DNA from: Photobacterium sp. CCB-ST2H9
GTDB lineage: Bacteria; Pseudomonadota; Gammaproteobacteria; Enterobacterales; Vibrionaceae
NCBI RefSeq assembly: GCF_023151555.2
Contig: NZ_CP100425.1
Span: 1,736,001 to 1,800,000, forward strand
DNA: 64,000 bases
Direction: 5' to 3'
A model generated the notes under the pieces. That model was not told the DNA's origin. It worked only from the letters and a program-made list of their open reading frames with translations, and made no database searches. Below are positions 34,672-43,388 of this stretch, piece after piece. The translations under genes and the position numbers were made by a program. Each line of letters starts with the position of its first letter. Position 1 is the stretch's first letter.

Positions 34672-36768
34672 TTATTCTGTCACCGAGACAATTTCAGCAT
34701 ACTCACTTAACATTTTATCAAGTTCCGGAACGCGGATTGGTTTTGCTAAAAATCCATCCATTCCAGCTTCCCGGTACTCGACCTGATCAGAATGCATGGC
34801 GTTTGCCGTCAAAGCGATAATCGGAAGCTCGCACTGTTTTTCTCTGAGCTTTCGGGTTGCTTCCATACCATCCATAACAGGCATGGAAATATCCATCAGA
34901 ATCAAATCGAATTGCGTTGGCGATGCCATAACCATATCCAAAGCCATCTGGCCATGATCGGCAACCTGTACTTTGTGTCCTCGCTTCTCGAGCATTAGTT
35001 TTGCAACCATCTGGTTTGTCTTGCTGTCTTCGGCTAACAAAATAGAAAGCGATCGACTCTGAGTGGTTTTGGGCTTCAGTGTCTGTTCTTCTTGCTGTGT
35101 TTCAACCACAGTGATCGGCAAGAAAACAGTAAAGCAGCTTCCTTGCCCGAGCTGACTTTGAAGTGAAATTCTTCCCTGCATTTTCTCAATGAGATGCCGG
35201 CTAATTGCCAAACCAAGACCCGTGCCGCCATAACGCCGAGTGATGCTGCCATCTGCTTGCACAAATGGATTGAACAGATTCTTCTGTGCTTCTGCAGAAA
35301 TACCAATGCCCGTATCAATCACTTTTACCGTGACTTCATTATTCTCTGTTGCGACAGCAACTTTGACTGAACCCTGATCCGTAAATTTAATGGCGTTCCC
35401 GATCAAATTGAACATGACTTGGGTGACACGGTTTTTATCACCAAGCATCCTTGCCGGCACAGCTGGATCAACACTGACACTCAGAGTGATATCTTTCTTC
35501 ATGGCCTGATCTTCAAGCTGCTCAACCACAAGACTGACGCAATCCGTAACAGACATCGGCTCCAGATATAAATCGAATTTACCAGATTCAATACGGGACA
35601 AATCCAGAATGTCATTAATAATAGTCAGAAGAAGCTGGGCAGACTGCTCCATCTGATTGATCCATTTCAATTGATTGGCATCGAGGCCTGAATCAGCCAG
35701 TGTATCCATCAAACCAAGAACCGCATTCAACGGAGTACGTATCTCATGGCTCATCATCGCCAGAAATTGTGACTTGGCTGCGTTCGCTGATTCCGCTTGT
35801 TGCCGGGCCTGTTGTAACTCAACCAGCCGTTGCTTCTTGTTGGTAATGTCTTTCGCCGTACCCCGGTAGCCTCTTAACTCACCATGCTTATTGAAATATG
35901 GACTGGCACTGAAACTAATCCATGCCCCACCCTCAATGCCTGGTAACTGCCATTCAAGATCTTCAAAATCTTCATTTTTAAGCAGCTTGTGCCGCAGCTT
36001 AGTCTGAAAATCTTTGTCGTCATCAAATAAATCCAAAAGGCTTTTTTTATCAATCACGTGGTTGGACAGATCAGGAGCCGAAATGTAGGTAAAACGAAAT
36101 TCTGTGTCGATCTCCCAAAACCAGTCACCAACTGTATTCGCAAAGTCTTTGAATCGTTGCTGGCTGTGTAGCAGTTCTTGTGTTCTGACCGTGACCAGAG
36201 TTTGCAGTCTTTCCCGGTAATCGATATCAATGATGGCACGCTCAAGTAACGGTCTGAAACGCGCGAGAACCCGTTTACAGGCGGAACCAAATTGTCCTGG
36301 TTCAGAATGAATAAACAGGAGTAACGCGTCTCCGGAGCTGACTTTGACGCCGGTCATCAAAACGGAACGACATAAGGCAAGTTTATCTTTAGATAACCTC
36401 TTGAATTCAGAAACCTGTGCAGGATCAAACAGCGCGATACTTTCACCATTAATCGCCCGGATAAAGGTTTGATTGACTTCCCAGTTGCAGCCTTCGAAAT
36501 GAACACAGGTCGTAACAAGCTCTTCAAGTTGAGAGGATTCATCTTCCCGAGTCAGTACCAGGGCGTGTTCAAAACCAATATACTTACGCAAAACGGCCAG
36601 CAGACTGTTAAATACCTGACGCTTATTATTTGCGCCAGCCATTGCAGACATGCCAGCCAGAATTGCCGAGTATTCGTCTCTGAGTTGTTTTTCCCGTTCC
36701 TGGCTTCTCAGCAATGCAAGCAGGGTTTCCTGTAAAGTCTCTGTTTCTTTCCCTGTCATGCTTTTCAT
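34672..36768 (-). CDS. vpsS: Hybrid histidine kinase, VpsS type (partner of FIST sensor)
   Basis: The 698-residue cytosolic protein has a GAF-like region (about 45-190), a PAS domain (about 205-315), HisKA with His341 in MMSHEIRTPLNA, an ATPase with NLIGNAIKF, DTGIGI and GGTGLGLA, and a receiver with Asp626. In V. cholerae the VpsS kinase (VC1445) feeds the LuxU phosphorelay and promotes biofilm genes, and in Pseudomonas the matching kinase NahK answers NO through NosP. Its ATG overlaps the stop of the FIST gene (ATGA). Synteny with ccoN supports the name. Confidence 0.87.
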   Translation of the reverse strand: MKSMTGKETETLQETLLALLRSQEREKQLRDEYSAILAGMSAMAGANNKRQVFNSLLAVLRKYIGFEHALVLTREDESSQLEELVTTCVHFEGCNWEVNQTFIRAINGESIALFDPAQVSEFKRLSKDKLALCRSVLMTGVKVSSGDALLLFIHSEPGQFGSACKRVLARFRPLLERAIIDIDYRERLQTLVTVRTQELLHSQQRFKDFANTVGDWFWEIDTEFRFTYISAPDLSNHVIDKKSLLDLFDDDKDFQTKLRHKLLKNEDFEDLEWQLPGIEGGAWISFSASPYFNKHGELRGYRGTAKDITNKKQRLVELQQARQQAESANAAKSQFLAMMSHEIRTPLNAVLGLMDTLADSGLDANQLKWINQMEQSAQLLLTIINDILDLSRIESGKFDLYLEPMSVTDCVSLVVEQLEDQAMKKDITLSVSVDPAVPARMLGDKNRVTQVMFNLIGNAIKFTDQGSVKVAVATENNEVTVKVIDTGIGISAEAQKNLFNPFVQADGSITRRYGGTGLGLAISRHLIEKMQGRISLQSQLGQGSCFTVFLPITVVETQQEEQTLKPKTTQSRSLSILLAEDSKTNQMVAKLMLEKRGHKVQVADHGQMALDMVMASPTQFDLILMDISMPVMDGMEATRKLREKQCELPIIALTANAMHSDQVEYREAGMDGFLAKPIRVPELDKMLSEYAEIVSVTE

Positions 36769-37934
36769 TCCCGGTAAAATAAAACTTTAGATATCATCAA
36801 ATTGCCGTGCTCATTCTCACCACCGACAAACTGCCCCTGCTCGCCGAAGGTAAATGGACAAATGTATGGCGCGTCACACATAGCCTGCCGCATTTTTTCA
36901 GCAACCTGCGCCATTCTTGGCTTCACCTGAAGCATACAGCCTGCACAATAAATACTGATGCCACCAATCGCCTCAATTTGGTGATGACTTTCTACCAGTC
37001 CGCCAACATCACGACCAGCACGATTTACCAAATTGTCTTCTGTGCCCGTCATCAGATAAAAACGTTCTCCTTCCTTTATAGAAGCAAATAACGTAATTCC
37101 GCCACGTTCAGTAACTGAATTGGGATGAGCCAGTTTAAAATAAGGTAAATCATGTAAGATTCCGGCAACCCGCCCCAACGGGTACAAGGCTGAAAGAGAC
37201 ATGATCGATTCGTTGTAGTTTAACGAATGCTCTATCCATTCCTCATAGACTTCTTTAGCGGGCCGGTGATCAAGTTCGATCAGTTCCCTGCCGTCAACCT
37301 TAGTCGCAACCGCAGACAGCCCTGTTTTCGCATACCCGGAATGAAATGAAAAACTGACTTCGCAAGTTGGATAGAAGACACTGACTGCGACCCCTTCAGA
37401 AGAGGTATGGTCCTGAGTAAAAAGCTGCCATTGACCTGCAACATTTGCATCGGCTGCACTGCCGCCGATAATGGGAACCGGCGTACCGAACTCCTGAGAG
37501 ATTGCTTCGATCGCTTCTTCTTCTGCGCCAGGGCTGGCGTGCAATAAAATCATTGAAGGCAGCTCGCCTAAACGGCCCGTGTTTTGGATTGCTTTTAATA
37601 CGGCTTGCCGGGCCATTTGCCCTGGCCTTTGGTGTGTGGAAACCAATGCCGAGCCATAAGCGCCGTTAAAATCAAAAACGGCCCAAAGACCAATCACGGT
37701 ATCAGGAAAATATCCTAATTCTGTCAAAATGCCCTGGCAGGATGAACACCCTAAGATCTGAGTATCAGGGAAGTCGGCAACGAGCTGCTGCCTGATGAGA
37801 TTGGCATCTTCATGTCCGGAAAAGTAAACCAGCAGAAGGCTGGGACGAACCAGCCTGGCTTTGAGTTTTTCAACGGCTTCGCCAATTGCTGACTCTGTAT
37901 CACCCAAGGTGGAGTAACTGGTAAGGATTTCCAT
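36765..37934 (-). CDS. vpsV: FIST-domain sensor protein, NosP/VpsV type
   Basis: The 389-residue protein has FIST_N (about 30-220) and FIST_C (about 225-370) domains with GCSSCQG, IIGGSAAD, AGCM and CPFTFGEQGQ motifs. Proteins of this kind (NosP in Pseudomonas, VpsV/VC1444 in Vibrio) bind heme, sense NO and inhibit the co-encoded kinase. It lies directly upstream of the kinase with a 4-bp overlap. The heme ligand is not assigned here. It is divergent from a short-chain dehydrogenase gene across 154 bp. Confidence 0.85.
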   Translation of the reverse strand: MEILTSYSTLGDTESAIGEAVEKLKARLVRPSLLLVYFSGHEDANLIRQQLVADFPDTQILGCSSCQGILTELGYFPDTVIGLWAVFDFNGAYGSALVSTHQRPGQMARQAVLKAIQNTGRLGELPSMILLHASPGAEEEAIEAISQEFGTPVPIIGGSAADANVAGQWQLFTQDHTSSEGVAVSVFYPTCEVSFSFHSGYAKTGLSAVATKVDGRELIELDHRPAKEVYEEWIEHSLNYNESIMSLSALYPLGRVAGILHDLPYFKLAHPNSVTERGGITLFASIKEGERFYLMTGTEDNLVNRAGRDVGGLVESHHQIEAIGGISIYCAGCMLQVKPRMAQVAEKMRQAMCDAPYICPFTFGEQGQFVGGENEHGNLMISKVLFYRE

Positions 37935-38088
37935 GCTTCATTCGCGGCTGTTAGTGTATCTTCCTCATGATAGACAGTTTCAATTTGAGGATCAGCAGAC
38001 GATTGAATTTTTATTAAAAAATCTCTTAAGTCTGCGGACAAGCTACCGTTATTACTAGGTAGCAATTCTTCACAGAGCAGATACGGAC

Positions 38089-38778
38089 ATGACAAAGCAA
38101 CCAGTAATCATCGTAACAGAAGGAACAACAGCGTTAGGCAAACGTATCTGTAAAGAGATCGCTGCGACGCAGTCGATTGTCATCGCGTTAAGTAATGATG
38201 AAAATGCAGGTTATGACCTCGTGGCAGAGGATCCGAGAGTGCGGTTCCGAAAGGCTGATTGCTACAAAGAGTCTGACATTCAATCTGTGGTGCAAGAAAT
38301 TCAGTCGCAGTTTGGTCGACTGGATGCATTAGTAAATAACCCGCCACTGACTCCGCCTGGTCATGATATCTCGTTCACAGAGCTGGATCTGCTCGACTGG
38401 AATCAGGCCTTACATCAACAGATAACTGCCCCCCTATTTACAGCCAGACTGTGTTTCCCCTTACTCAAAACAACCCAGGGTGTAATTGTCCATGTCGTTC
38501 CTACCCCGCAGGACACAGCAGTGAACAATGAAGTACTCTCCGTCTGCAGTCATGGTTTGATCGGCCTGACTGAGTCGATGGCGAACAGTTTGTCGCCAGA
38601 TGTCAGGGTACATGCTGCATGTTACTCTCTGAACAGTAAAAACGATGATAAAACTGATGCAAATCAATTTAGTGATGTCGCGGCTATGGTACGTTTTTTA
38701 GTTAGCAAAGAAACTGCTCACATGAATGGTCAGGTCTTTAAAGTATCAAATCGAGTTTTTGATAAAAAAGCCATTTAA
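38089..38778 (+). CDS. Degenerate short-chain dehydrogenase (FolM-like)
   Basis: The 229-residue protein has the SDR fold order and resembles FolM-type dihydromonapterin reductases and the V. cholerae protein at the same locus (VC1443). The usual Gly-rich TGxxxGIG loop reads EGTTALGK. The NNAS-like motif reads NNPP. The catalytic YxxxK block reads CSHGLIGL, without the Tyr and Lys. It may therefore be non-catalytic or use other residues. It lies between vpsV and the cbb3 operon. Confidence 0.75.
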   Translation: MTKQPVIIVTEGTTALGKRICKEIAATQSIVIALSNDENAGYDLVAEDPRVRFRKADCYKESDIQSVVQEIQSQFGRLDALVNNPPLTPPGHDISFTELDLLDWNQALHQQITAPLFTARLCFPLLKTTQGVIVHVVPTPQDTAVNNEVLSVCSHGLIGLTESMANSLSPDVRVHAACYSLNSKNDDKTDANQFSDVAAMVRFLVSKETAHMNGQVFKVSNRVFDKKAI

Positions 38779-38855
38779 ACTCATCATCAGAAATCAAATC
38801 ATGAAAAGTTGATTAAAATAATCATATCTACATGTTTAATATGAATTATTTTGAT

Positions 38856-39287
38856 CTAAAAAATCAATATATAAACACCTTCGTCAGACTCAATTCTGAC
38901 TTTCCATCCTGAGGTCATCGCAGAGCTTTCAGGCAGAGAAAAGTTACCTTGTATGAAATACTTAGTAACATTTAAAACAATAGTCTCTGCCTGAGTGACA
39001 TTTGCGGGGGAAATCAGCACCGCATGAGACACAACAAAGTCCAAAGGCAACTGCAACTGGTATTGATTCCCCCCTTTTTCAGGAAGCTGAATTAAGCGAA
39101 TTTCCATCTTCCTTTTTGATATATCTTCAACACATTCTCCCGACTCCTTTTGGCACAAAACAGAGACTTCCTCTGCAGGCCTCACCTCTTTATATGTAAT
39201 TGTTCTCCATACAAATGCTGTGATCAGCACAGCAAGTAAGACCAGAATTTGAATCAGTCGGGCTTTTGTTAATTTTTGAGCTGCCAT
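38856..39287 (-). CDS. Small membrane-anchored protein, function unknown
   Basis: From the ATG at 39287 the product is 143 residues: a short basic start, one membrane helix (about 12-30) and a ~110-residue part predicted to face the periplasm, with two cysteines. In-frame starts at 39299 (ATG) and 39329 (GTG) are also possible; none has a good ribosome site. It is divergent from ccoN. That position suggests a role near the oxidase, but I do not recognise the family. Confidence 0.6.
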   Translation of the reverse strand: MAAQKLTKARLIQILVLLAVLITAFVWRTITYKEVRPAEEVSVLCQKESGECVEDISKRKMEIRLIQLPEKGGNQYQLQLPLDFVVSHAVLISPANVTQAETIVLNVTKYFIQGNFSLPESSAMTSGWKVRIESDEGVYILIF

Positions 39288-39448
39288 GATTGTATACATT
39301 TCCCATGTTACAGAGTTCAAACTTTTCACATAAAAATAGTGAGCGATAACAAGTGCGTTGCCATCGCACTGTCATTCATTTCTCATCTCAAGTATTATGC
39401 GTGCTGAAAATGCCACTTTTACAACAAAATAGCAATTTCTGTGTCGAA

Positions 39449-39477
39449 TTGGTTATAAAAACAACACAGCATATAGC
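39449..39477 (+). promoter_or_regulatory. Putative promoter of the cbb3 operon
   Basis: TTGGTT and TATAGC are separated by exactly 17 bp, 84 bp before the ccoN ATG. No FNR box (TTGAT-N4-ATCAA) is visible nearby. A modest match. Confidence 0.35.
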
Positions 39478-39560
39478 TAAGCTTTGGGTGGCATTGCGAA
39501 ATGAAGTTGTTCGCAAAGAAACAAGAGTGTAGTTGAAAATTTTTAGTGGAAGCATGCAAC

Positions 39561-40988
39561 ATGAGCCAAGTAAAGCAGCTTGATCAAAACTACAACTATA
39601 CGGTCGTTCGTCAATTCACTATAGCCACCATACTGTGGGGAATTGTCGGAATGAGCGTTGGTGTATTTATTGCCGCTCAGTTGGTATGGCCGGCACTTAA
39701 CTTTGACACCCCTTGGTTGACATACAGCCGTCTGCGTCCGCTGCATACCAATGCAGTGATTTTCGCATTCGGTACCAGTGCGCTGTTCGCGACATCCTAT
39801 TATGTCGTTCAACGTACATGTCAAACCACGTTGTTTGGTGGCAAGTTAGCGTCGTTTACCTTCTGGGGCTGGCAAGCCGTCATCCTGTCAGCAGCGATTT
39901 CGCTGCCAATGGGATTCACAACCAGTAAAGAATATGCTGAGCTGGAGTGGCCAATCGATGTGCTGATTGCTGTCGTATGGGTTGCTTACGCTGTCGTATT
40001 CTTCGGGACCATGATTAAACGAAAGACCTCCCACATTTATGTGGCAAACTGGTTCTTCGGTGCCTTCATCCTGACAGTGGCTGTGCTGCACATTGTAAAT
40101 AGTATGGCAATTCCGGTCTCTATGACGAAGTCATACTCGGTTTACTCTGGTGCTGTCGATGCCATGGTTCAGTGGTGGTACGGTCACAACGCAGTAGGTT
40201 TCCTCCTTACTGCCGGCTTCCTGGGAATGATGTACTACTTCGTTCCTAAGCAAGCTGGTCGTCCTGTTTATTCCTACCGCTTGTCTATCGTGCACTTCTG
40301 GGCACTGATTTCTCTGTACATCTGGGCAGGCCCTCACCACCTGCACTACACCGCTTTGCCAGACTGGACTCAGTCTCTGGGTATGGTGATGTCTCTGGTA
40401 CTGTTTGCACCATCCTGGGGTGGTATGATCAACGGTATCATGACGCTGTCAGGCGCATGGCATAAACTGCGTTATGACCCAATCCTGCGCTTCCTGGTTG
40501 TTTCTCTGTCGTTCTACGGCATGTCAACCTTCGAAGGCCCAATGATGGCAATTAAGACAGTCAACGCCCTGTCCCACTATACCGACTGGACAATCGGCCA
40601 TGTACACTCCGGTGCATTAGGCTGGGTTGCAATGGTTTCCATTGGTTCGGTTTATCACCTGATTCCAAAACTCTTTGGCCAAGAACGTATGTACTCAATC
40701 AAACTGATTAACGTGCATTTCTGGCTGGCAACTATTGGTACAGTTCTGTACATCGTTGCAATGTGGATCTCTGGTGTGATGCAAGGTCTGATGTGGCGTG
40801 CGGTGAATACTGACGGTACGTTGACTTATAGCTTTGTTGAAGCCCTACAAGCATCTTATCCGTTCTACTTCGTGCGTTTCTGCGGTGGTTTGGTCTTTGT
40901 AACAGGCATGCTCTTAATGGCTTACAACGCATATAAGACGATTGTCGCACCCAAAGACAGCCTGAAAGCCGTAGAGCAACCAGCTTAA
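39561..40988 (+). CDS. ccoN: cbb3-type cytochrome c oxidase subunit I (CcoN)
   Basis: The 475-residue subunit holds about 12 membrane helices and the low-spin heme b and heme b3-CuB centre that reduces O2 to water with high affinity. Expected histidine-bearing helices are seen, including [26 protein letters not shown] and [10 protein letters not shown] use the ATG at 39561, with GGAAG 8 bp upstream, over a GTG 15 bp earlier. It heads ccoNOQP. Confidence 0.96.
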   Translation: MSQVKQLDQNYNYTVVRQFTIATILWGIVGMSVGVFIAAQLVWPALNFDTPWLTYSRLRPLHTNAVIFAFGTSALFATSYYVVQRTCQTTLFGGKLASFTFWGWQAVILSAAISLPMGFTTSKEYAELEWPIDVLIAVVWVAYAVVFFGTMIKRKTSHIYVANWFFGAFILTVAVLHIVNSMAIPVSMTKSYSVYSGAVDAMVQWWYGHNAVGFLLTAGFLGMMYYFVPKQAGRPVYSYRLSIVHFWALISLYIWAGPHHLHYTALPDWTQSLGMVMSLVLFAPSWGGMINGIMTLSGAWHKLRYDPILRFLVVSLSFYGMSTFEGPMMAIKTVNALSHYTDWTIGHVHSGALGWVAMVSIGSVYHLIPKLFGQERMYSIKLINVHFWLATIGTVLYIVAMWISGVMQGLMWRAVNTDGTLTYSFVEALQASYPFYFVRFCGGLVFVTGMLLMAYNAYKTIVAPKDSLKAVEQPA

Positions 40989-41000
40989 GGAGTACAACAG

Positions 41001-41609
41001 ATGAGCTTTCGTCACGAACTTGTAGAAAAAAATGCTGGTTTGCTGGCCATTCTGATTGTCATTGCAATCAGCTTTGGTGCCCTGGTTGAAATCACACCGC
41101 TGATTTATCAGGAGCAAACCACTGAGCCTGTTGAAAACCTGCGCCCATATACCGCCCTGGAAATGGAAGGCCGTGATATTTACATCCGTGAAGGTTGTAC
41201 CGTATGTCACAGCCAGATGGTTCGTCCGTTCCGTTCAGAAACAGAACGTTACGGCCATTATTCCGTTGCCGGTGAAAGTGTTTGGGAACACCCATTCCTG
41301 TGGGGTTCAAAACGTACAGGTCCTGACCTGGCGCGTGTTGGTGGTCGTTATTCAGATGAATGGCATCGAGTCCACCTTCGTAACCCACGCGATGTCGTTC
41401 CTGAATCTAACATGCCTGGTTTCCCTTGGCTGGAAACGAACACGTTAGATGGAAAAATCACCTCTAAAAAGCTGGCATTATTCCGTGATAAGTTCGGTGT
41501 TCCCTACACTGATGAGCAAATCGCAAAAGCTGGTGATGATGTGAAAGGCAAGACTGAAATGGACGCACTTATTGCTTACCTTCAGTCGTTAGGTCACGCG
41601 ATGAAATAA
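41001..41609 (+). CDS. ccoO: cbb3 oxidase monoheme cytochrome c subunit (CcoO)
   Basis: The 202-residue protein has one N-terminal membrane anchor (about 15-38) and a periplasmic cytochrome c domain with heme motif CTVCH (Cys66, Cys69, His70). A later Met in [10 protein letters not shown] is the likely sixth ligand. It passes electrons from CcoP to CcoN. It starts 12 bp after ccoN with AAGGAG upstream. Confidence 0.96.
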   Translation: MSFRHELVEKNAGLLAILIVIAISFGALVEITPLIYQEQTTEPVENLRPYTALEMEGRDIYIREGCTVCHSQMVRPFRSETERYGHYSVAGESVWEHPFLWGSKRTGPDLARVGGRYSDEWHRVHLRNPRDVVPESNMPGFPWLETNTLDGKITSKKLALFRDKFGVPYTDEQIAKAGDDVKGKTEMDALIAYLQSLGHAMK

Positions 41610-41618
41610 GGAGGCACC

Positions 41619-41795
41619 ATGGATATTGGAACCATTCATAGCATTTGGACAGTCATCCTGTTCGCTAGCTTTATTGGTATTGTCCTTTGGGCCTACAGTA
41701 AACGCCGTAAATCTCAATTCGACGAAGCTGCAAACCTTGTGTTTGCCGACGAAGAACTGGATATGGCCACGCGTGAAAAAGACAGGAGCAAATAA
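41619..41795 (+). CDS. ccoQ: cbb3 oxidase small subunit CcoQ
   Basis: This 58-residue frame has one membrane helix (about 9-26), then a basic turn (YSKRRK) and an acidic tail, typical of CcoQ/FixQ, which stabilises the CcoP-complex interaction. AAGGAGG precedes the ATG. It lies 9 bp after ccoO and ends 2 bp before ccoP. Confidence 0.92.
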   Translation: MDIGTIHSIWTVILFASFIGIVLWAYSKRRKSQFDEAANLVFADEELDMATREKDRSK

Positions 41796-41797
41796 GA

Positions 41798-42775
41798 ATG
41801 TCTACGTTTTGGAGTATATGGGTCTCAGTCATCACGCTTGGCACCTTAGCCGCGATGGCAGGTCTTCTGATCTGGTGTAGCCGCGACAAAATGGGTGTAG
41901 AAGAAGGTGAAGACATGGGACACGAATACGATGGTATTCGTGAAATTAACAACCCACTGCCTAAGTGGTGGTCTTACATGTTTTGGGGGACCATCATTTT
42001 CTCACTGGTTTATCTGGCGCTTTATCCGGGCTTAGGTAATTTCAAAGGTTTGTTTGGTTGGCAGAGTTCAGATCAAACAGTTCGTACTGTCGCTGAGTCA
42101 AAAGCTTCTATTGCAAACGCCCAGCAACAACAAGAACTGAACCAGTATGCCAAAGAGCTGGGTGATGCTGAGCAATCCTACGGTGAGCTGTTTAAGACAC
42201 TGGCTTATGATGAGTCTGGTAATCATCTTCGTCCAATCGAAGCGATTGCAGCAGATTCAGAAGCCCGTCGTGTTGGCCAGCGTCTGTTCCTGCAGAACTG
42301 TGCTCAGTGCCATGGCTCTGATGCTCGTGGTCAGCAAGGATTCCCGAATCTGACAGACAACGACTGGCTGTACGGTGGTGAACCTGAGACGATCAAGACA
42401 ACCATCATGCATGGCCGTCAAGGTGCAATGCCTGCGTGGATTGACACTTTAGGTGAAGACGGTGTACAAGAAGTAGCCAGCTATGTTCTGAGCCTGTCTG
42501 GACGTAAAGTAAATGCCAAAGAAGCTGCTGCAGGTAAACAACGCTTTGTTGTCTGTGCTGCCTGCCATGGTACTGACGGTAAAGGTAACCCGGCTTTCGG
42601 TGCACCTGACCTGACAGATAACACCTGGCTGTTTGGCGGTTCACGTCGTGCGGTTGTTGAGACGATCACTCACGGTCGTCAAGGTGTTATGCCAGCATGG
42701 GAGCATATTCTGGGTGAAGAAAAAATCCAGCTTATCTCTGCATATGTCTGGGGTCTGAGCAACAGCGAACAGTAA
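41798..42775 (+). CDS. ccoP: cbb3 oxidase diheme cytochrome c subunit (CcoP)
   Basis: The 325-residue protein has two membrane helices (about 5-27 and 55-77) and two cytochrome c domains with heme motifs CAQCH (168-172) and CAACH (253-257). Each domain ends in a W-L-(Y/F)-GG loop and an MPAW motif supplying the axial Met. It takes electrons from soluble cytochromes. A strong terminator separates it from fixH. Confidence 0.96.
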   Translation: MSTFWSIWVSVITLGTLAAMAGLLIWCSRDKMGVEEGEDMGHEYDGIREINNPLPKWWSYMFWGTIIFSLVYLALYPGLGNFKGLFGWQSSDQTVRTVAESKASIANAQQQQELNQYAKELGDAEQSYGELFKTLAYDESGNHLRPIEAIAADSEARRVGQRLFLQNCAQCHGSDARGQQGFPNLTDNDWLYGGEPETIKTTIMHGRQGAMPAWIDTLGEDGVQEVASYVLSLSGRKVNAKEAAAGKQRFVVCAACHGTDGKGNPAFGAPDLTDNTWLFGGSRRAVVETITHGRQGVMPAWEHILGEEKIQLISAYVWGLSNSEQ

Positions 42776-42843
42776 TTCATATTTCTGTTACGAATCAGTT
42801 GATTGTTGACGTTTGCTGACAATTTCACTGAAGATATGCCACT

Positions 42844-42874
42844 GAGCCCCTGCTAAAATCAGGGGCTCTTTTTA
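42844..42874 (+). terminator. Terminator after ccoNOQP
   Basis: A 9-bp perfect stem (GAGCCCCTG with CAGGGGCTC), a 7-nt loop and five Ts. Confidence 0.92.
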
Positions 42875-42896
42875 TAGATTCGATAAAGGATTCACA

Positions 42897-43388
42897 ATGC
42901 AAAAACCATGGTATAAGCAGTTTTGGCCTTGGTTCATAATTGCGATCCCAACCATCTCTGTCGTCTACAGTATGACGGCACTGTATGTCTTCTCGCAGAA
43001 CAAGGTCGATTTAGTTGCTGAGGATTATTACAAGAAAGGAAAAGGAATCAATCAGGACTTTTCCCGACTTCGTGTTTCTGACGCTCTGAAAATCCAGGCG
43101 AATATCAGCGTGAGCGACACCGATATCGTTCTCCGTCTGAACAAGGGTGAATTGAAGTCCTTCCCGACTTTACGTGTGATGTTTACGCACCGAACGCTGG
43201 CTGAAAAAGACTTCACTCAAATGATCAGCCCGGATATGCAAGGGAATTATCGTTTCTCCGCTCCGGAGTCAATTGACGGTCCCTGGTTTGTTGAAGTTGA
43301 GCCTTTCAAAGGCGACTGGATGCTGAATGGTCGTTTGAATCTCCCCTCATCTGACCCGATTCCACTTTATGGACAGAAGCAAAGATGA
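42897..43388 (+). CDS. fixH: FixH/CcoH-family oxidase assembly protein
   Basis: The 163-residue protein has one N-terminal membrane helix (about 10-33) and a periplasmic domain, like FixH. It starts with the W-x-x-FWPWF pattern and has EDYYKKGK after the helix, both family traits. It helps mature the cbb3 complex. The stop overlaps the ccoI start by 4 bp. No ccoG gene is present between ccoP and fixH, unlike the rhizobial fixGHIS order. Confidence 0.85.
   Translation: MQKPWYKQFWPWFIIAIPTISVVYSMTALYVFSQNKVDLVAEDYYKKGKGINQDFSRLRVSDALKIQANISVSDTDIVLRLNKGELKSFPTLRVMFTHRTLAEKDFTQMISPDMQGNYRFSAPESIDGPWFVEVEPFKGDWMLNGRLNLPSSDPIPLYGQKQR

Noticed and set aside
38808-38826. TTGAT...ATCAT dyad as an FNR box between the SDR and membrane-protein genes
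   Set aside because: The spacing between half-sites is 7 bp rather than 4, and it lies between gene 3' ends.
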